Shown: positions 5,166 through 12,188 of the stretch, one piece after another
How the letters are laid out: each line of letters starts with the position of its first letter
How positions within the stretch are numbered: the first letter of the stretch is position 1
Position numbers and translations under genes: made by a program
Notes under the pieces: model-generated
The model's database searches: none
Seen by the model: the letters and a program-made list of their open reading frames with translations, nothing else
Told to the model about the DNA's origin: nothing
DNA from: an uncultured Mediterraneibacter sp.
GTDB taxonomy: Bacteria; Bacillota; Clostridia; Lachnospirales; Lachnospiraceae
Direction of reading: 5' to 3'
Assembly (NCBI GenBank): GCA_934418295.1
Contig: CAKRWZ010000050.1
Span: 1-12,188 of the forward strand
DNA length: 12,188 nucleotides

Positions 5166-8100
5166 ATGAAAAAAAAGAGATGGATCGCCGGAATCATGGT
5201 CGCAGCACTGTGCTGTGCCGCAAATCCGGTATCAGTATCAGCCGAGTTTGCAGAACATGAAAAAAAAGAAAATACGGAAGTTACAGTAGGAGAAGAACAA
5301 GAAACGTCTTTGCCGGAATTGGTGGAAAAAACAGAGCCGAAAGAGGAGAGCGCAGAAAAGAGCATCTTGGAAGAAACAAATTCAGCTGAGATGTCTACAG
5401 AGAAAGAGGACCCGGAAGTGGTTTCCGAAGAGGATCCAAAACAGCAAGAAAAAAATGAAGCGAGCGCAGGAACGGCAGAGATCCGAGCTGTTTTCGACAA
5501 AACCTCCTACGAAAGCGGAGAAACCGTGACAGTCACTGTTATACTGGAAGGAACTACATTTGACATGGCGGGTTTTCATCTTTCCTATCGACCGGATGAA
5601 TTGAGCGTAGTTTCTTTAACCATGGGGAAAAATCTTTACAATACAGCAGGAAGCAGTTGGCCATCCGGTCAGATAGAAGTGTTGGCAACTGCGGCCGGGA
5701 GCCGGGAAATGCTGCCGAGTACGATTTTGGGAACCATCTGTTTTCAGGCGTTGAAAGCCGGGAGTCCGGATTTGGAGTTTTCAGCCGGAAGTGATCTGTA
5801 TTTGGACGGAAAAAGCGCTGTGGCGTTTAAGAAAAGTGATGAGATCCCTGTCACCGTCAGAGTGATAAAAGATTCAAAAGAAGAGTCTGATCTTGCGTTA
5901 TATAAAGAAAAAGCAAAACAAGAATTGAAAAATTACGGAGAAACATTCTTGAAACACTCGGAGGGAGTTAAACACGAAAAATTGCAAGAGTGTCTGCAAG
6001 AGGGTCTTGACAAAATAGAAGCAGCGGGAGATAAGACTGCAGTTGACAAAATGGCGGCGGAAGCAAAACAAAGCCTGTCTCGCATAGCAGAACAGGATTT
6101 TGCGGCACCGAAGCTGGAAAAGCTTTCAGATAAAGAAGACCTTTCGACAGCGGCCGAAATGATATCTCCGGTTTTTTCTGCAGAACAGACGACTTACTAT
6201 TTACATAACAATCGGCCCTTGAATGGCATGCCCCGGACTTTTTATGCAAAAACGGGGAAGAACACGACAGTTGTTTTTAACGGTACGGCACTCCGGGTAA
6301 GCGGAGACGGTACATTTTCTTTTGATGTTCCTTTTGCAGATGATCATAACCGAAATGTATTGACGTTGACGGATATGCAGTCTGGTTTAACCCAAACGTA
6401 TTCCTTTTTCAGTTTTGGAACAGGTGTGAGGAGTGGGGTTTCAGATTATAAACTTCTGGATGCACAAGGAAATGAATCACCGGAATCGACCGGACAATGG
6501 AAATCATCCGGTGCGGTGAAAGAAATCAGTACAGGTGAAGCGAATGTAAAACTCAAAATGAAAGTCGGGATAAAAGCTAACGAAGTGTTCCGAGCAGATC
6601 TTTTAGACCAGAAAGAACAAGTGGTCCAAAGCTTTACGGAAGCAGCAGGAGAAAAAGAGAAAAGCGTAGATTTGGAAACAGATGTGTTGTCCCTTCATGA
6701 GGGAACAAACACATGGTTTTTGAAATGTTATGGAACCTACTGGGAGTATGAGGACGGAAAGCGAGTAGAAAAGCAAGGTAGCTATACATTTGTATTTTTG
6801 ATCACTTATGTCGGAGAAGATGCGGACGGATCTCTGTCAGATGCAGAATTGGCAGGACTCAAGATATCGCTGGAAGAGAATGGAGAAAAAAATTATTTTG
6901 AAGGACTGCAAATCGGAACCTACACATATGAAATGACACTTCCGACGGAAGAATTCACAACGATTTCCTCTAAGCAGACTATATGGGCATTCCCACAGAC
7001 AAAGGAAGGTCAAGAATTGGAGGTGTCTGCCCAGAATGACCGGACGTATCGTCCTTCTTGTGTCCGAAAAGAGAGCGGCTATTACGAAATTTTTGATTAT
7101 GATGCTACAGGGTTTGACCAAAAAGATACCTTTACATTAAAAATCAAGGTGACGGCAAAAGATAAGATTCATCAGCAGGTATACGTTATAAATGTAACGA
7201 AACCTGGGAAAATGAACATGCGGATTCCAAAGGTATACCAAGATCGGGAATATATCATCACGCCAAAGCAACCTGAGCGCACGGTCAACATGACGATGGA
7301 GAGCATTATTCTGACGAACGAGGATGGGGAAAGGCTGAATACGACATCTTGCATCCAGAATGGGATGCTCACGATGGAGATAGGGGATAAGACGGTTTTG
7401 ATGCTGGATGAGTTGCAGCCGATCAACGGATCGAATTATGTGATCCGGATGCTGAAATCCGGAAGGACTCCGATTTACCTGAGTTTTCAGTGTAATGGGA
7501 AAAAGATAGAAGAGACAGTTTATGTAGATACCAATTATTCGGTTGATTATATTAAAACCGAGATGAATGAAGCAAAGGAGCTTCTGTATCAGGCACAACA
7601 TGGTGACCGGATTTATGCGGACGGGGCCGCAGAGCTTCTGCAAGCGGCAAAAGCACAGGCCAATACGGTTTATGAGAAGTACCGTTCCATGAATCGTTAT
7701 TACATGGACAAGCAGCAAAAAGAAGAAATCAATCAGGCGGTAAAAGAAATGAACGCAGCCAATGCAAAATTTCGACAGTCTGAGATTGGCAGAAAAATTA
7801 CGGCATTTGATCCCTTGGACAGCCATTTGCTGCACCAGCAGGCAGAAAACGATGCAAAAGTGTCGGATCTGGAACTTCCGGATAAACTTGGTGTGACGAT
7901 CGCCGGAAAACATGTCTGGGTTTCCGGTGTGACGTGGAAAAGCAAACCGATTTGGCAGACAGAGGCGGAAGAAAGTTGCCGATATAGCTTTACTCCGATT
8001 CTGCCGACAGGGTATGTAGTCGTGGAAGGTGTGACATTGCCGACAATCCGTGTGGACAGAGGGGAGAAGAAATTTGTATTTCCGGTGAGCAGCAGCCTGC

Positions 8101-8786
8101 CGTTGGCAGCAGATGTGGCAGTGCAGAGAGTCCCGCTCGGGACACCAAAATCAGCATTAAAATTTCCGAATCTCCAGACGTATGTCAGGGCGGATCTGGG
8201 GCAGGGATTGATCGATATTCCGACCATTTGGATCGACCAGGACGGATATGACGGAAATCGTCTTGGAACCTATGTATTCCAATCAAAATTGGATCCGGAT
8301 GCAGATGGATTCAAGGTAGCAGGAAATGTGAAGCGGAACACGTTCCGGACTATTACGGTGATCGTATATCAACCGGAAAATTCCGGAGATACACCAAAAC
8401 CCGGAGAAAACACAGGTGGCGACGGAAGTGGGTCAGGCATCGGCACAGCAAACGGGAGTGGAAAGGAAAGCGATGCCGGAGAAAACGGAAACCGGACAGG
8501 CGGCAGCGGAAGCAGCACAGTGATGCCGGAAGCATCAGATGCATTAGCGAACAGGGAGGAGAAGCAGACGCAGATGTCTGAAAAGGCTCCGGGAGACGGA
8601 GAAGGATCAGACAGTCAGCAGAGCGGAGAGGGAAACGCAGGGCAAGGAGAAGGCGGAAGTAAGATTTATTCAGTTATAGCAGCGACTATGAAAGAGAATC
8701 CCTTGCTTACTGCGGTGTGCGTTCTTGTTTTGGTGTTATTGCTTTTGTTTGGAGTGCTGTTAGGAATTCGGAGAAGAAAGGGGTAA
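5166..8786 (+). CDS. Membrane-anchored surface protein with cohesin and Ig-like domains
   Basis: Large surface protein (1206 residues), probably a scaffold that holds secreted partners at the membrane. Order: signal peptide 1-26 (cleavage VSA/EF); Glu/Lys-rich disordered linker 27-103; cohesin-like domain about 104-235 (AVFDKTSYESGETVTVTV start); helical linker about 240-315; several beta-rich, unrecognised regions about 330-790; a helical FIVAR-like segment about 792-878; two Ig-like modules about 902-965 (VSGVTWK) and 992-1069 (LGTPKSALKFP); Gly/Ser/Glu-rich linker about 1070-1176; TM helix about 1180-1201; short RRRKG cytoplasmic tail. It is a type I anchor, with no LPXTG and no lipobox. 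The ATG at 5166 is preferred over that at 5127 because it gives a clean Lys-rich signal peptide and does not overlap the upstream gene; AGGTGG lies 11 bases upstream. The cohesin probably receives dockerins such as those of the next gene. No catalytic domain was recognised. Confidence 0.85.
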   Translation: MKKKRWIAGIMVAALCCAANPVSVSAEFAEHEKKENTEVTVGEEQETSLPELVEKTEPKEESAEKSILEETNSAEMSTEKEDPEVVSEEDPKQQEKNEASAGTAEIRAVFDKTSYESGETVTVTVILEGTTFDMAGFHLSYRPDELSVVSLTMGKNLYNTAGSSWPSGQIEVLATAAGSREMLPSTILGTICFQALKAGSPDLEFSAGSDLYLDGKSAVAFKKSDEIPVTVRVIKDSKEESDLALYKEKAKQELKNYGETFLKHSEGVKHEKLQECLQEGLDKIEAAGDKTAVDKMAAEAKQSLSRIAEQDFAAPKLEKLSDKEDLSTAAEMISPVFSAEQTTYYLHNNRPLNGMPRTFYAKTGKNTTVVFNGTALRVSGDGTFSFDVPFADDHNRNVLTLTDMQSGLTQTYSFFSFGTGVRSGVSDYKLLDAQGNESPESTGQWKSSGAVKEISTGEANVKLKMKVGIKANEVFRADLLDQKEQVVQSFTEAAGEKEKSVDLETDVLSLHEGTNTWFLKCYGTYWEYEDGKRVEKQGSYTFVFLITYVGEDADGSLSDAELAGLKISLEENGEKNYFEGLQIGTYTYEMTLPTEEFTTISSKQTIWAFPQTKEGQELEVSAQNDRTYRPSCVRKESGYYEIFDYDATGFDQKDTFTLKIKVTAKDKIHQQVYVINVTKPGKMNMRIPKVYQDREYIITPKQPERTVNMTMESIILTNEDGERLNTTSCIQNGMLTMEIGDKTVLMLDELQPINGSNYVIRMLKSGRTPIYLSFQCNGKKIEETVYVDTNYSVDYIKTEMNEAKELLYQAQHGDRIYADGAAELLQAAKAQANTVYEKYRSMNRYYMDKQQKEEINQAVKEMNAANAKFRQSEIGRKITAFDPLDSHLLHQQAENDAKVSDLELPDKLGVTIAGKHVWVSGVTWKSKPIWQTEAEESCRYSFTPILPTGYVVVEGVTLPTIRVDRGEKKFVFPVSSSLPLAADVAVQRVPLGTPKSALKFPNLQTYVRADLGQGLIDIPTIWIDQDGYDGNRLGTYVFQSKLDPDADGFKVAGNVKRNTFRTITVIVYQPENSGDTPKPGENTGGDGSGSGIGTANGSGKESDAGENGNRTGGSGSSTVMPEASDALANREEKQTQMSEKAPGDGEGSDSQQSGEGNAGQGEGGSKIYSVIAATMKENPLLTAVCVLVLVLLLLFGVLLGIRRRKG

Positions 8787-8789
8787 CAG

Positions 8790-10658
8790 ATGGGAAAAAA
8801 CAGAAAAAATGCCTGGCGCAGAATTGTTACGGCGATGGCCCTTTTCGTGGCAGTATTTTTGATACGTACCACAACTGCAGAAGCAGAAGAACCGGCGGGA
8901 TATGTGGTGATGTCAATCGAAAAATTAACGCTGGGACAGGGATTTATCATGGAGCCTCAGGAAATTCCTTTTTATACCGGTGAAAATCTGGCGCAGGTAA
9001 CAGACAGGGCCTTGAGAGAGTATGCTTCCAGGGATTATCTTTATACCGGAAATCTAAGTTCGAACTTTTATCTTTCGGATATCAAGGATGACAACCGGGG
9101 GAATATAGAAAAGACAATGCCTGAATATATCAAAAAAATGGCAGATGTACTGGTAAAAAATAACGGGTTGAAACCATTGCAGTTTGAAGATACCAACGAT
9201 CCGGAATATTTAGGAGAGTTTGATTATTTTTCTCAGTCCGGTTGGATGTACAGCGTGCAGAATGTGTTTCCGAATGTGGGCGCTGCAGGTTTGGCTGCAG
9301 CAGACGGACAAGTAGTGCGTTGGCAGTTTACCCTGGTGGGTTTGGGCGGAGATCTGGGAAACAGCGGAATGACCATTGGCGAAAGCCATCCCACCATGGA
9401 CAAAACAGAGTTAATGCGTACCCTGGCTGCGATCCGCAACAGACAGGATCTGTTGGACAAGGAAAATGTGCGGAATGCTTATGAAAAATGTATGACCTAT
9501 GCTGCAGATATGACAGCGGAAGAGGATGAGGTGGCTCCGTTTCTGGATATTTTAAAGCAGGCCATCGGAAAGAATACGATCACGACTTTAAGCTTACCGG
9601 ATGGGGCAAAGGCCTCAATGGAAACAGAATTTGGAACTCAGGAAACGAAAATACAGGCAGAGCTACCAACATGGCTGAAAGCGACAGTTGACGGGAAGAA
9701 CGTAAATATAGTAGATGTTACATGGAAATGCAGCAATTATCAGCCGAAAGGACCTGGTGAATATATTTTTGTGCCGGTACTGCCTGATGCCTATACAAAT
9801 TATACGTTGCAATGCGACTTGCCGCAGATCAAAGTGACGGTCAAAGGTGTGCAGGGAGATGTAAACGGGGACGGAAAAGCAACGCTGCAGGATATTTCTT
9901 ATATGGCTGCAAGTATGGGAAAAAGTGACAGAACAGACTGCGACCTGAATAAGGATGGTGTAGTAAATATTAAAGATTTTCTGCTTTTGAAGCAAATTCT
10001 GTTTACAAAGAATGAGGCAGGAGAAAAAACGGAAGAAGAAGCGGAAACAGGTAACGGAAAAATAGAGGCAGTGTTTGATAAGGAACGGTATGAAGCAAAC
10101 GAGACTGCGGTAGTGAGTGTGAAAATAAAACAGGCAAAATTTGATACATTTGCATTGAATTTCCGGTTTGATGCAAGTGAGATGGAATACCGTGGACTGG
10201 AGATCACAGAAGGGATCACTCCTGTAGAAAATGCGGTTCAGGAAGACGGAAGCCTGTTGTGTAGCGGTTCATCCTTAAACGGAGTATTTGACGGAGAAAC
10301 GGGGGACGGAATTCAGATCGTATCGTTACGTTTTACTGTTTTAAAAGCGGGGAAACCGGATTTAAAATTTGTACCATCTTTGCTTCCGGCCATGGAAGAA
10401 AAAAGCTATGCTCTGTTGGCAAATGGCGTATATGTGCAGACTACAGCATATGTAAAAAGGCCGTCCGGATCTGAAAGTGGCGAGAAAACGGGAGATGTAA
10501 ACGGAGACGGAGAGATCAATCTGAGTGATGCAATTTTGCTGCTGAATAAGGTAACACAAGGAGAGGAGATCGATCCGATGGTGGGTGATGTCAATGCAGA
10601 CGGTAAAGTAAATCTCCAGGATGCCATAAAATTATTGAATCTTGTGACAGAAGGATGA
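8790..10658 (+). CDS. Secreted DUF4430 (transcobalamin-like) protein with dockerin-cohesin-dockerin
   Basis: Secreted 622-residue protein, likely a ligand-binding component. Signal peptide 1-32 (cleavage near AEA/EEP). Residues about 37-190 look like DUF4430, the family related to the C-terminal domain of transcobalamin and intrinsic factor: VVMSIEKLTLGQGF (39-52), SGWMYSVQNVFPN (150-162), GQVVRWQFTL (173-182), then GLGGDLG. A helical stretch about 203-260 is followed by an Ig-like module about 265-352 (VDVTWKC, FVPVLPDAY) related to the one near the end of the preceding protein. Next come a dockerin 356-405 with two Ca2+-binding loops (GDVNGDGKATLQD and DLNKDGVVNIKD), a cohesin-like domain about 422-557 (EAVFDKERYEANET), and a terminal dockerin 568-622 (DVNGDGEINLSD and DVNADGKVNLQD). 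It follows the scaffold gene by 3 bases. Carrying both dockerins and a cohesin, it could dock on the scaffold and also receive further partners. Cobalamin binding is inferred from the family and the riboswitch-like leader, not shown. Confidence 0.88.
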   Translation: MGKNRKNAWRRIVTAMALFVAVFLIRTTTAEAEEPAGYVVMSIEKLTLGQGFIMEPQEIPFYTGENLAQVTDRALREYASRDYLYTGNLSSNFYLSDIKDDNRGNIEKTMPEYIKKMADVLVKNNGLKPLQFEDTNDPEYLGEFDYFSQSGWMYSVQNVFPNVGAAGLAAADGQVVRWQFTLVGLGGDLGNSGMTIGESHPTMDKTELMRTLAAIRNRQDLLDKENVRNAYEKCMTYAADMTAEEDEVAPFLDILKQAIGKNTITTLSLPDGAKASMETEFGTQETKIQAELPTWLKATVDGKNVNIVDVTWKCSNYQPKGPGEYIFVPVLPDAYTNYTLQCDLPQIKVTVKGVQGDVNGDGKATLQDISYMAASMGKSDRTDCDLNKDGVVNIKDFLLLKQILFTKNEAGEKTEEEAETGNGKIEAVFDKERYEANETAVVSVKIKQAKFDTFALNFRFDASEMEYRGLEITEGITPVENAVQEDGSLLCSGSSLNGVFDGETGDGIQIVSLRFTVLKAGKPDLKFVPSLLPAMEEKSYALLANGVYVQTTAYVKRPSGSESGEKTGDVNGDGEINLSDAILLLNKVTQGEEIDPMVGDVNADGKVNLQDAIKLLNLVTEG

Positions 10659-10675
10659 AGTCTCGGAGGCTCTGC

Positions 10676-10738
10676 GGAAGTTTGGTAAGATTCCGGTATA
10701 GCTATTTTCCTGCTGTAATAAAGATAATTTTATTTTAC
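10676..10738 (+). promoter_or_regulatory. Second, truncated cobalamin-leader-like element
   Basis: Starts 17 bases after the dockerin-gene stop. GGAAGTTTGGTAAGATTCCGGTA (in two parts: GGAA at 10676-10679, GGTAAGATTCCGGTA at 10684-10698) parallels the core hairpin of the first leader, and 13 of the last 15 bases are identical. The UUGG/CCGG stem is kept by G-U pairs. CCTGCTG (10709-10715) matches 3939-3945 and is again followed by a hairpin, here GTAATAAA/TTTATTTTAC (10715-10738), then by a terminator-like stem and an AT-rich box common to both leaders. Missing are the helix upstream of GGAA, the CAGA and GCGGA hairpins, and the GGAAGG/GATCATAAG part. It may be a decayed riboswitch or a minimal variant. 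Most of the differences in the core are transitions. Confidence 0.45.
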
Positions 10739-10740
10739 GG

Positions 10741-10779
10741 TGCAAATAGACAGAGATAAAAGGTGTCTGTCTTTATGCA
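10741..10779 (+). terminator. Terminator-like stem-loop of the second leader
   Basis: Inverted repeat of 14 bases (10741-10754 with 10766-10779, 12 of 14 paired) containing a perfect 7-bp core AGACAGA/TCTGTCT around an 11-base loop. Only a short TTTAT follows, so it is a weak terminator at best. It is placed exactly where the strong terminator lies in the first leader, before the shared AT-rich box, suggesting an attenuator within the operon or a decayed one. Confidence 0.45.
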
Positions 10780-10794
10780 TAGATATTTTATTTA
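10772..10794 (+). repeat. Post-terminator AT-rich box, copy 2
   Basis: Core GCATAGATATTTTATTTA, matching 4036-4059 with one mismatch and one gap. It overlaps the right arm of the stem-loop and is followed by a GA-rich run leading into the ribosome binding site of the next gene, as in copy 1 apart from the HAD remnant inserted there. Confidence 0.6.
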
Positions 10795-10810
10795 GGAATA
10801 GAAAAGAGAA

Positions 10811-10817
10811 AAGGAGG
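10811..10817 (+). promoter_or_regulatory. Ribosome binding site of the last gene
   Basis: AAGGAGG lies 7 bases before the ATG at 10825. This near-perfect site fixes the start of the partial gene at the right edge, which otherwise has no stop inside the window to define it. Confidence 0.85.
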
Positions 10818-10824
10818 ACAAGAA

Positions 10825-12188
10825 ATGTCGAAGAAGACAAACAGAGTCTTGAGCCTGATGCTCAGCGTTCTGATGGTCCTGCAGTTGTCGTTTGGAACGG
10901 GAATTGGCGGAATGCAGAATGTAAAAGCGCAGGACGATCTGACAGAGAACCAGGTTTCCCAGGAAGAAACTGTAGAACCAAAAGCAGAAGATACTGTGGA
11001 AACAGAAGATATGGAAGAAACGGAGCAGCCAGTAGAGGCAGCTGCGGAGGAACCGGTATCTTTGAAGGTAAAAATTAACGGAATTGAAAAAGAGGTAACA
11101 CTTTTGGATACGGTCACCTCTTATCAGGACAAGGAATGGACAAATGCAGAGGTTTCCTATACAAATGAGGAAATCAGCGAGGAAACTAATCAGATTTTTC
11201 TGAAAGGCGGAGCAGAGGGCTCTTCTATCGAAGCAGGAACCAGCTATAGCTCCTCTACAGGCTTTTCTTCTGCTTTCGGCAAAGGAAAAGATGGATGGAG
11301 CCGTGGAGGTGCAACCTTGAAGAATCTGTATGCTGCAGCAGAAAACAAAACCATTTATGTGGAATATACTGCGGCAGATGGCAGCAAAAGCTATATTCAG
11401 CTTTTGGTAAAAAAAGCTGCACAGCAGGGAACCGCATTTTTGACAGATCCGACCATGGGATATTCGGAGTCTACACCGGGAACATTGAGCAGCTATCAGG
11501 CAAACGCCACACATTTTTATGGAATGATCGGTAATCCGGCAATCGATTTCGGTACCCTGGTGATTTATGAGAATGGCACGGCAGTGGCTTCCACAAAAAC
11601 GCTGGCAGCCTACAGCGCAAATTCCACGGCATTTGCATACAAATACGGTGTTAATGCCATGAAAATGGGCTATGTTGCCCGTCCGGGCCGTTATTGGATT
11701 AAGACAACGACCGAATATAATGGAACAACCTATACCGGATATCTGCCGTTGCTTGCTGCTTTGAATGCTTCTAATATTCAGATCCTTTTGACAAAGGCAG
11801 AAAATACGATGGCAGCAGAAGGCTACGCAGAATTGCCGGAGGAGCTCCGGACTATGCTGGAAACAGCGAAAAAGAATCTGGAGAATGGAAAAGATAACGC
11901 AGCTAAACCGGTATATTTGGATGCAGATGACAATGTAACCTTTACTAACACAGGAATGCCGTATTATGACCGTTTCGGAAAGCAGATGGACGGCGGAAGA
12001 CTGTTGGAGAATGATGCAACAGTTGTGTTAGATATGATCGCGATTGCAGCAACTTACAAAACAGATGCCGCATTAGCAGAGCATCAGCTTGCAGCTTACA
12101 AAGAAATTGCAGCTGTTGATGTGGAAGCTGTTCAGAATCCGACAGATTACAGAGAAAAGGTAATTGCCGTAAAAAATGCAAAATATGC
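10825..12188 (+). CDS. Large secreted protein, 5' part (function not recognised)
   Basis: Open frame of 454 codons running off the right edge, with no stop. A signal peptide is clear: MSKKTNR, hydrophobic LSLMLSVLMVLQL, and probable cleavage after Ala35 (VKA/QD). A Glu/Thr-rich acidic linker follows, about 36-77, similar in character to the one behind the signal peptide of the scaffold at 5166. From about residue 78 (SLKVKINGIEKEVTLLD) onward there are beta-rich, Ser/Thr/Tyr-rich regions with GYVARPGRYWIKT around 290. A FIVAR-like helical segment begins near residue 317 (IQILLTKAENTMAAEG), and a further helical part lies near 410-454. I do not recognise a Pfam-type catalytic domain in the visible part. 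It has its own leader (10676-10794), sharing blocks with the leader of the operon, so it probably belongs to the same regulon and surface system. Dockerin, cohesin or DUF4430 modules could lie beyond the edge. Confidence 0.82.
   Translation, partial: MSKKTNRVLSLMLSVLMVLQLSFGTGIGGMQNVKAQDDLTENQVSQEETVEPKAEDTVETEDMEETEQPVEAAAEEPVSLKVKINGIEKEVTLLDTVTSYQDKEWTNAEVSYTNEEISEETNQIFLKGGAEGSSIEAGTSYSSSTGFSSAFGKGKDGWSRGGATLKNLYAAAENKTIYVEYTAADGSKSYIQLLVKKAAQQGTAFLTDPTMGYSESTPGTLSSYQANATHFYGMIGNPAIDFGTLVIYENGTAVASTKTLAAYSANSTAFAYKYGVNAMKMGYVARPGRYWIKTTTEYNGTTYTGYLPLLAALNASNIQILLTKAENTMAAEGYAELPEELRTMLETAKKNLENGKDNAAKPVYLDADDNVTFTNTGMPYYDRFGKQMDGGRLLENDATVVLDMIAIAATYKTDAALAEHQLAAYKEIAAVDVEAVQNPTDYREKVIAVKNAKY

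Noticed and set aside
5202..5218. Possible lipoprotein signal in the scaffold (AALCC)
   Set aside because: The position three residues before either Cys is Ala, not the Leu/Val/Ile usual for a lipobox, and a normal signal peptidase I site (VSA/EF) follows.
7137..7913. 258-codon open frame on the minus strand inside the scaffold gene
   Set aside because: Shadow of the long + strand gene: rich in His, Cys, Phe and Ile, with no recognisable domain or ribosome binding site.
8690..8786. Sortase (LPXTG-type) anchor at the scaffold C-terminus
   Set aside because: There is a hydrophobic helix and positive tail but no LPXTG-like motif before it, so a plain transmembrane anchor is more likely.
10740..11078. 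112-codon + strand open frame overlapping the last gene
   Set aside because: It starts at a GTG inside the leader with no ribosome binding site, and shadows the well-supported frame from 10825, which has a signal peptide and AAGGAGG site.
1..12188. CRISPR arrays, tRNA/rRNA genes, insertion sequences
   Set aside because: No regularly spaced repeats, tRNA-like clover folds, transposase motifs or terminal inverted repeats were seen on either strand.

Overview
The window looks like chromosomal DNA of a Gram-positive anaerobe, most likely a Clostridia/Lachnospiraceae-type gut bacterium. The evidence is the ecfA1-ecfA2-ecfT-truA order, the AGGAGG-type ribosome binding sites, moderate GC, and cohesin, dockerin and DUF4430 surface proteins. 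The genus cannot be fixed from sequence alone. All genes are on the + strand.

Region 1 (1-3789) is a tightly packed housekeeping operon: the 3' end of ecfA1, complete ecfA2 and ecfT (the shared energising module of energy-coupling-factor vitamin transporters), truA (tRNA pseudouridine synthase) and a Cof-type HAD phosphatase. Each gene overlaps the next by 4 to 16 bases, so translation is probably coupled.

Region 2 (3790-4172) is a regulatory gap. A TTGACA/TATAAT-type promoter starts 3 bases after the HAD stop. It is followed by a folded leader with the hallmarks of a divergent cobalamin riboswitch (GATAGGAAAA, the GGTGnnAnTCC hairpin, GGAAGG, GATCATAAG), then a strong intrinsic terminator. 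Between terminator and next gene lies a short decayed copy of the 3' part of a HAD gene.

Region 3 (4173-10658) is a four-gene operon. It encodes a three-TM MotA/TolQ/ExbB-type proton-channel protein, a small one-TM DUF2149-like protein with an Asp at the start of its membrane helix, a 1206-residue surface protein (signal peptide, acidic linker, cohesin, beta domains, Gly/Ser linker, C-terminal TM anchor), and a secreted DUF4430 (transcobalamin-like) protein carrying dockerin-cohesin-dockerin.

Region 4 (10659-12188) has a second, shorter leader sharing sequence blocks with the first, then the first 454 codons of another large secreted protein that runs off the window.

Working model (inference): a B12-repressed, cell-surface corrinoid-capture system. 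A DUF4430 binding protein would dock by cohesin-dockerin pairing onto a membrane-anchored scaffold, with an ExbB/ExbD-like proton-driven pair in the membrane beneath. The general ECF module just upstream could serve the final import step, although its position next to truA is common in Firmicutes and may be coincidence.
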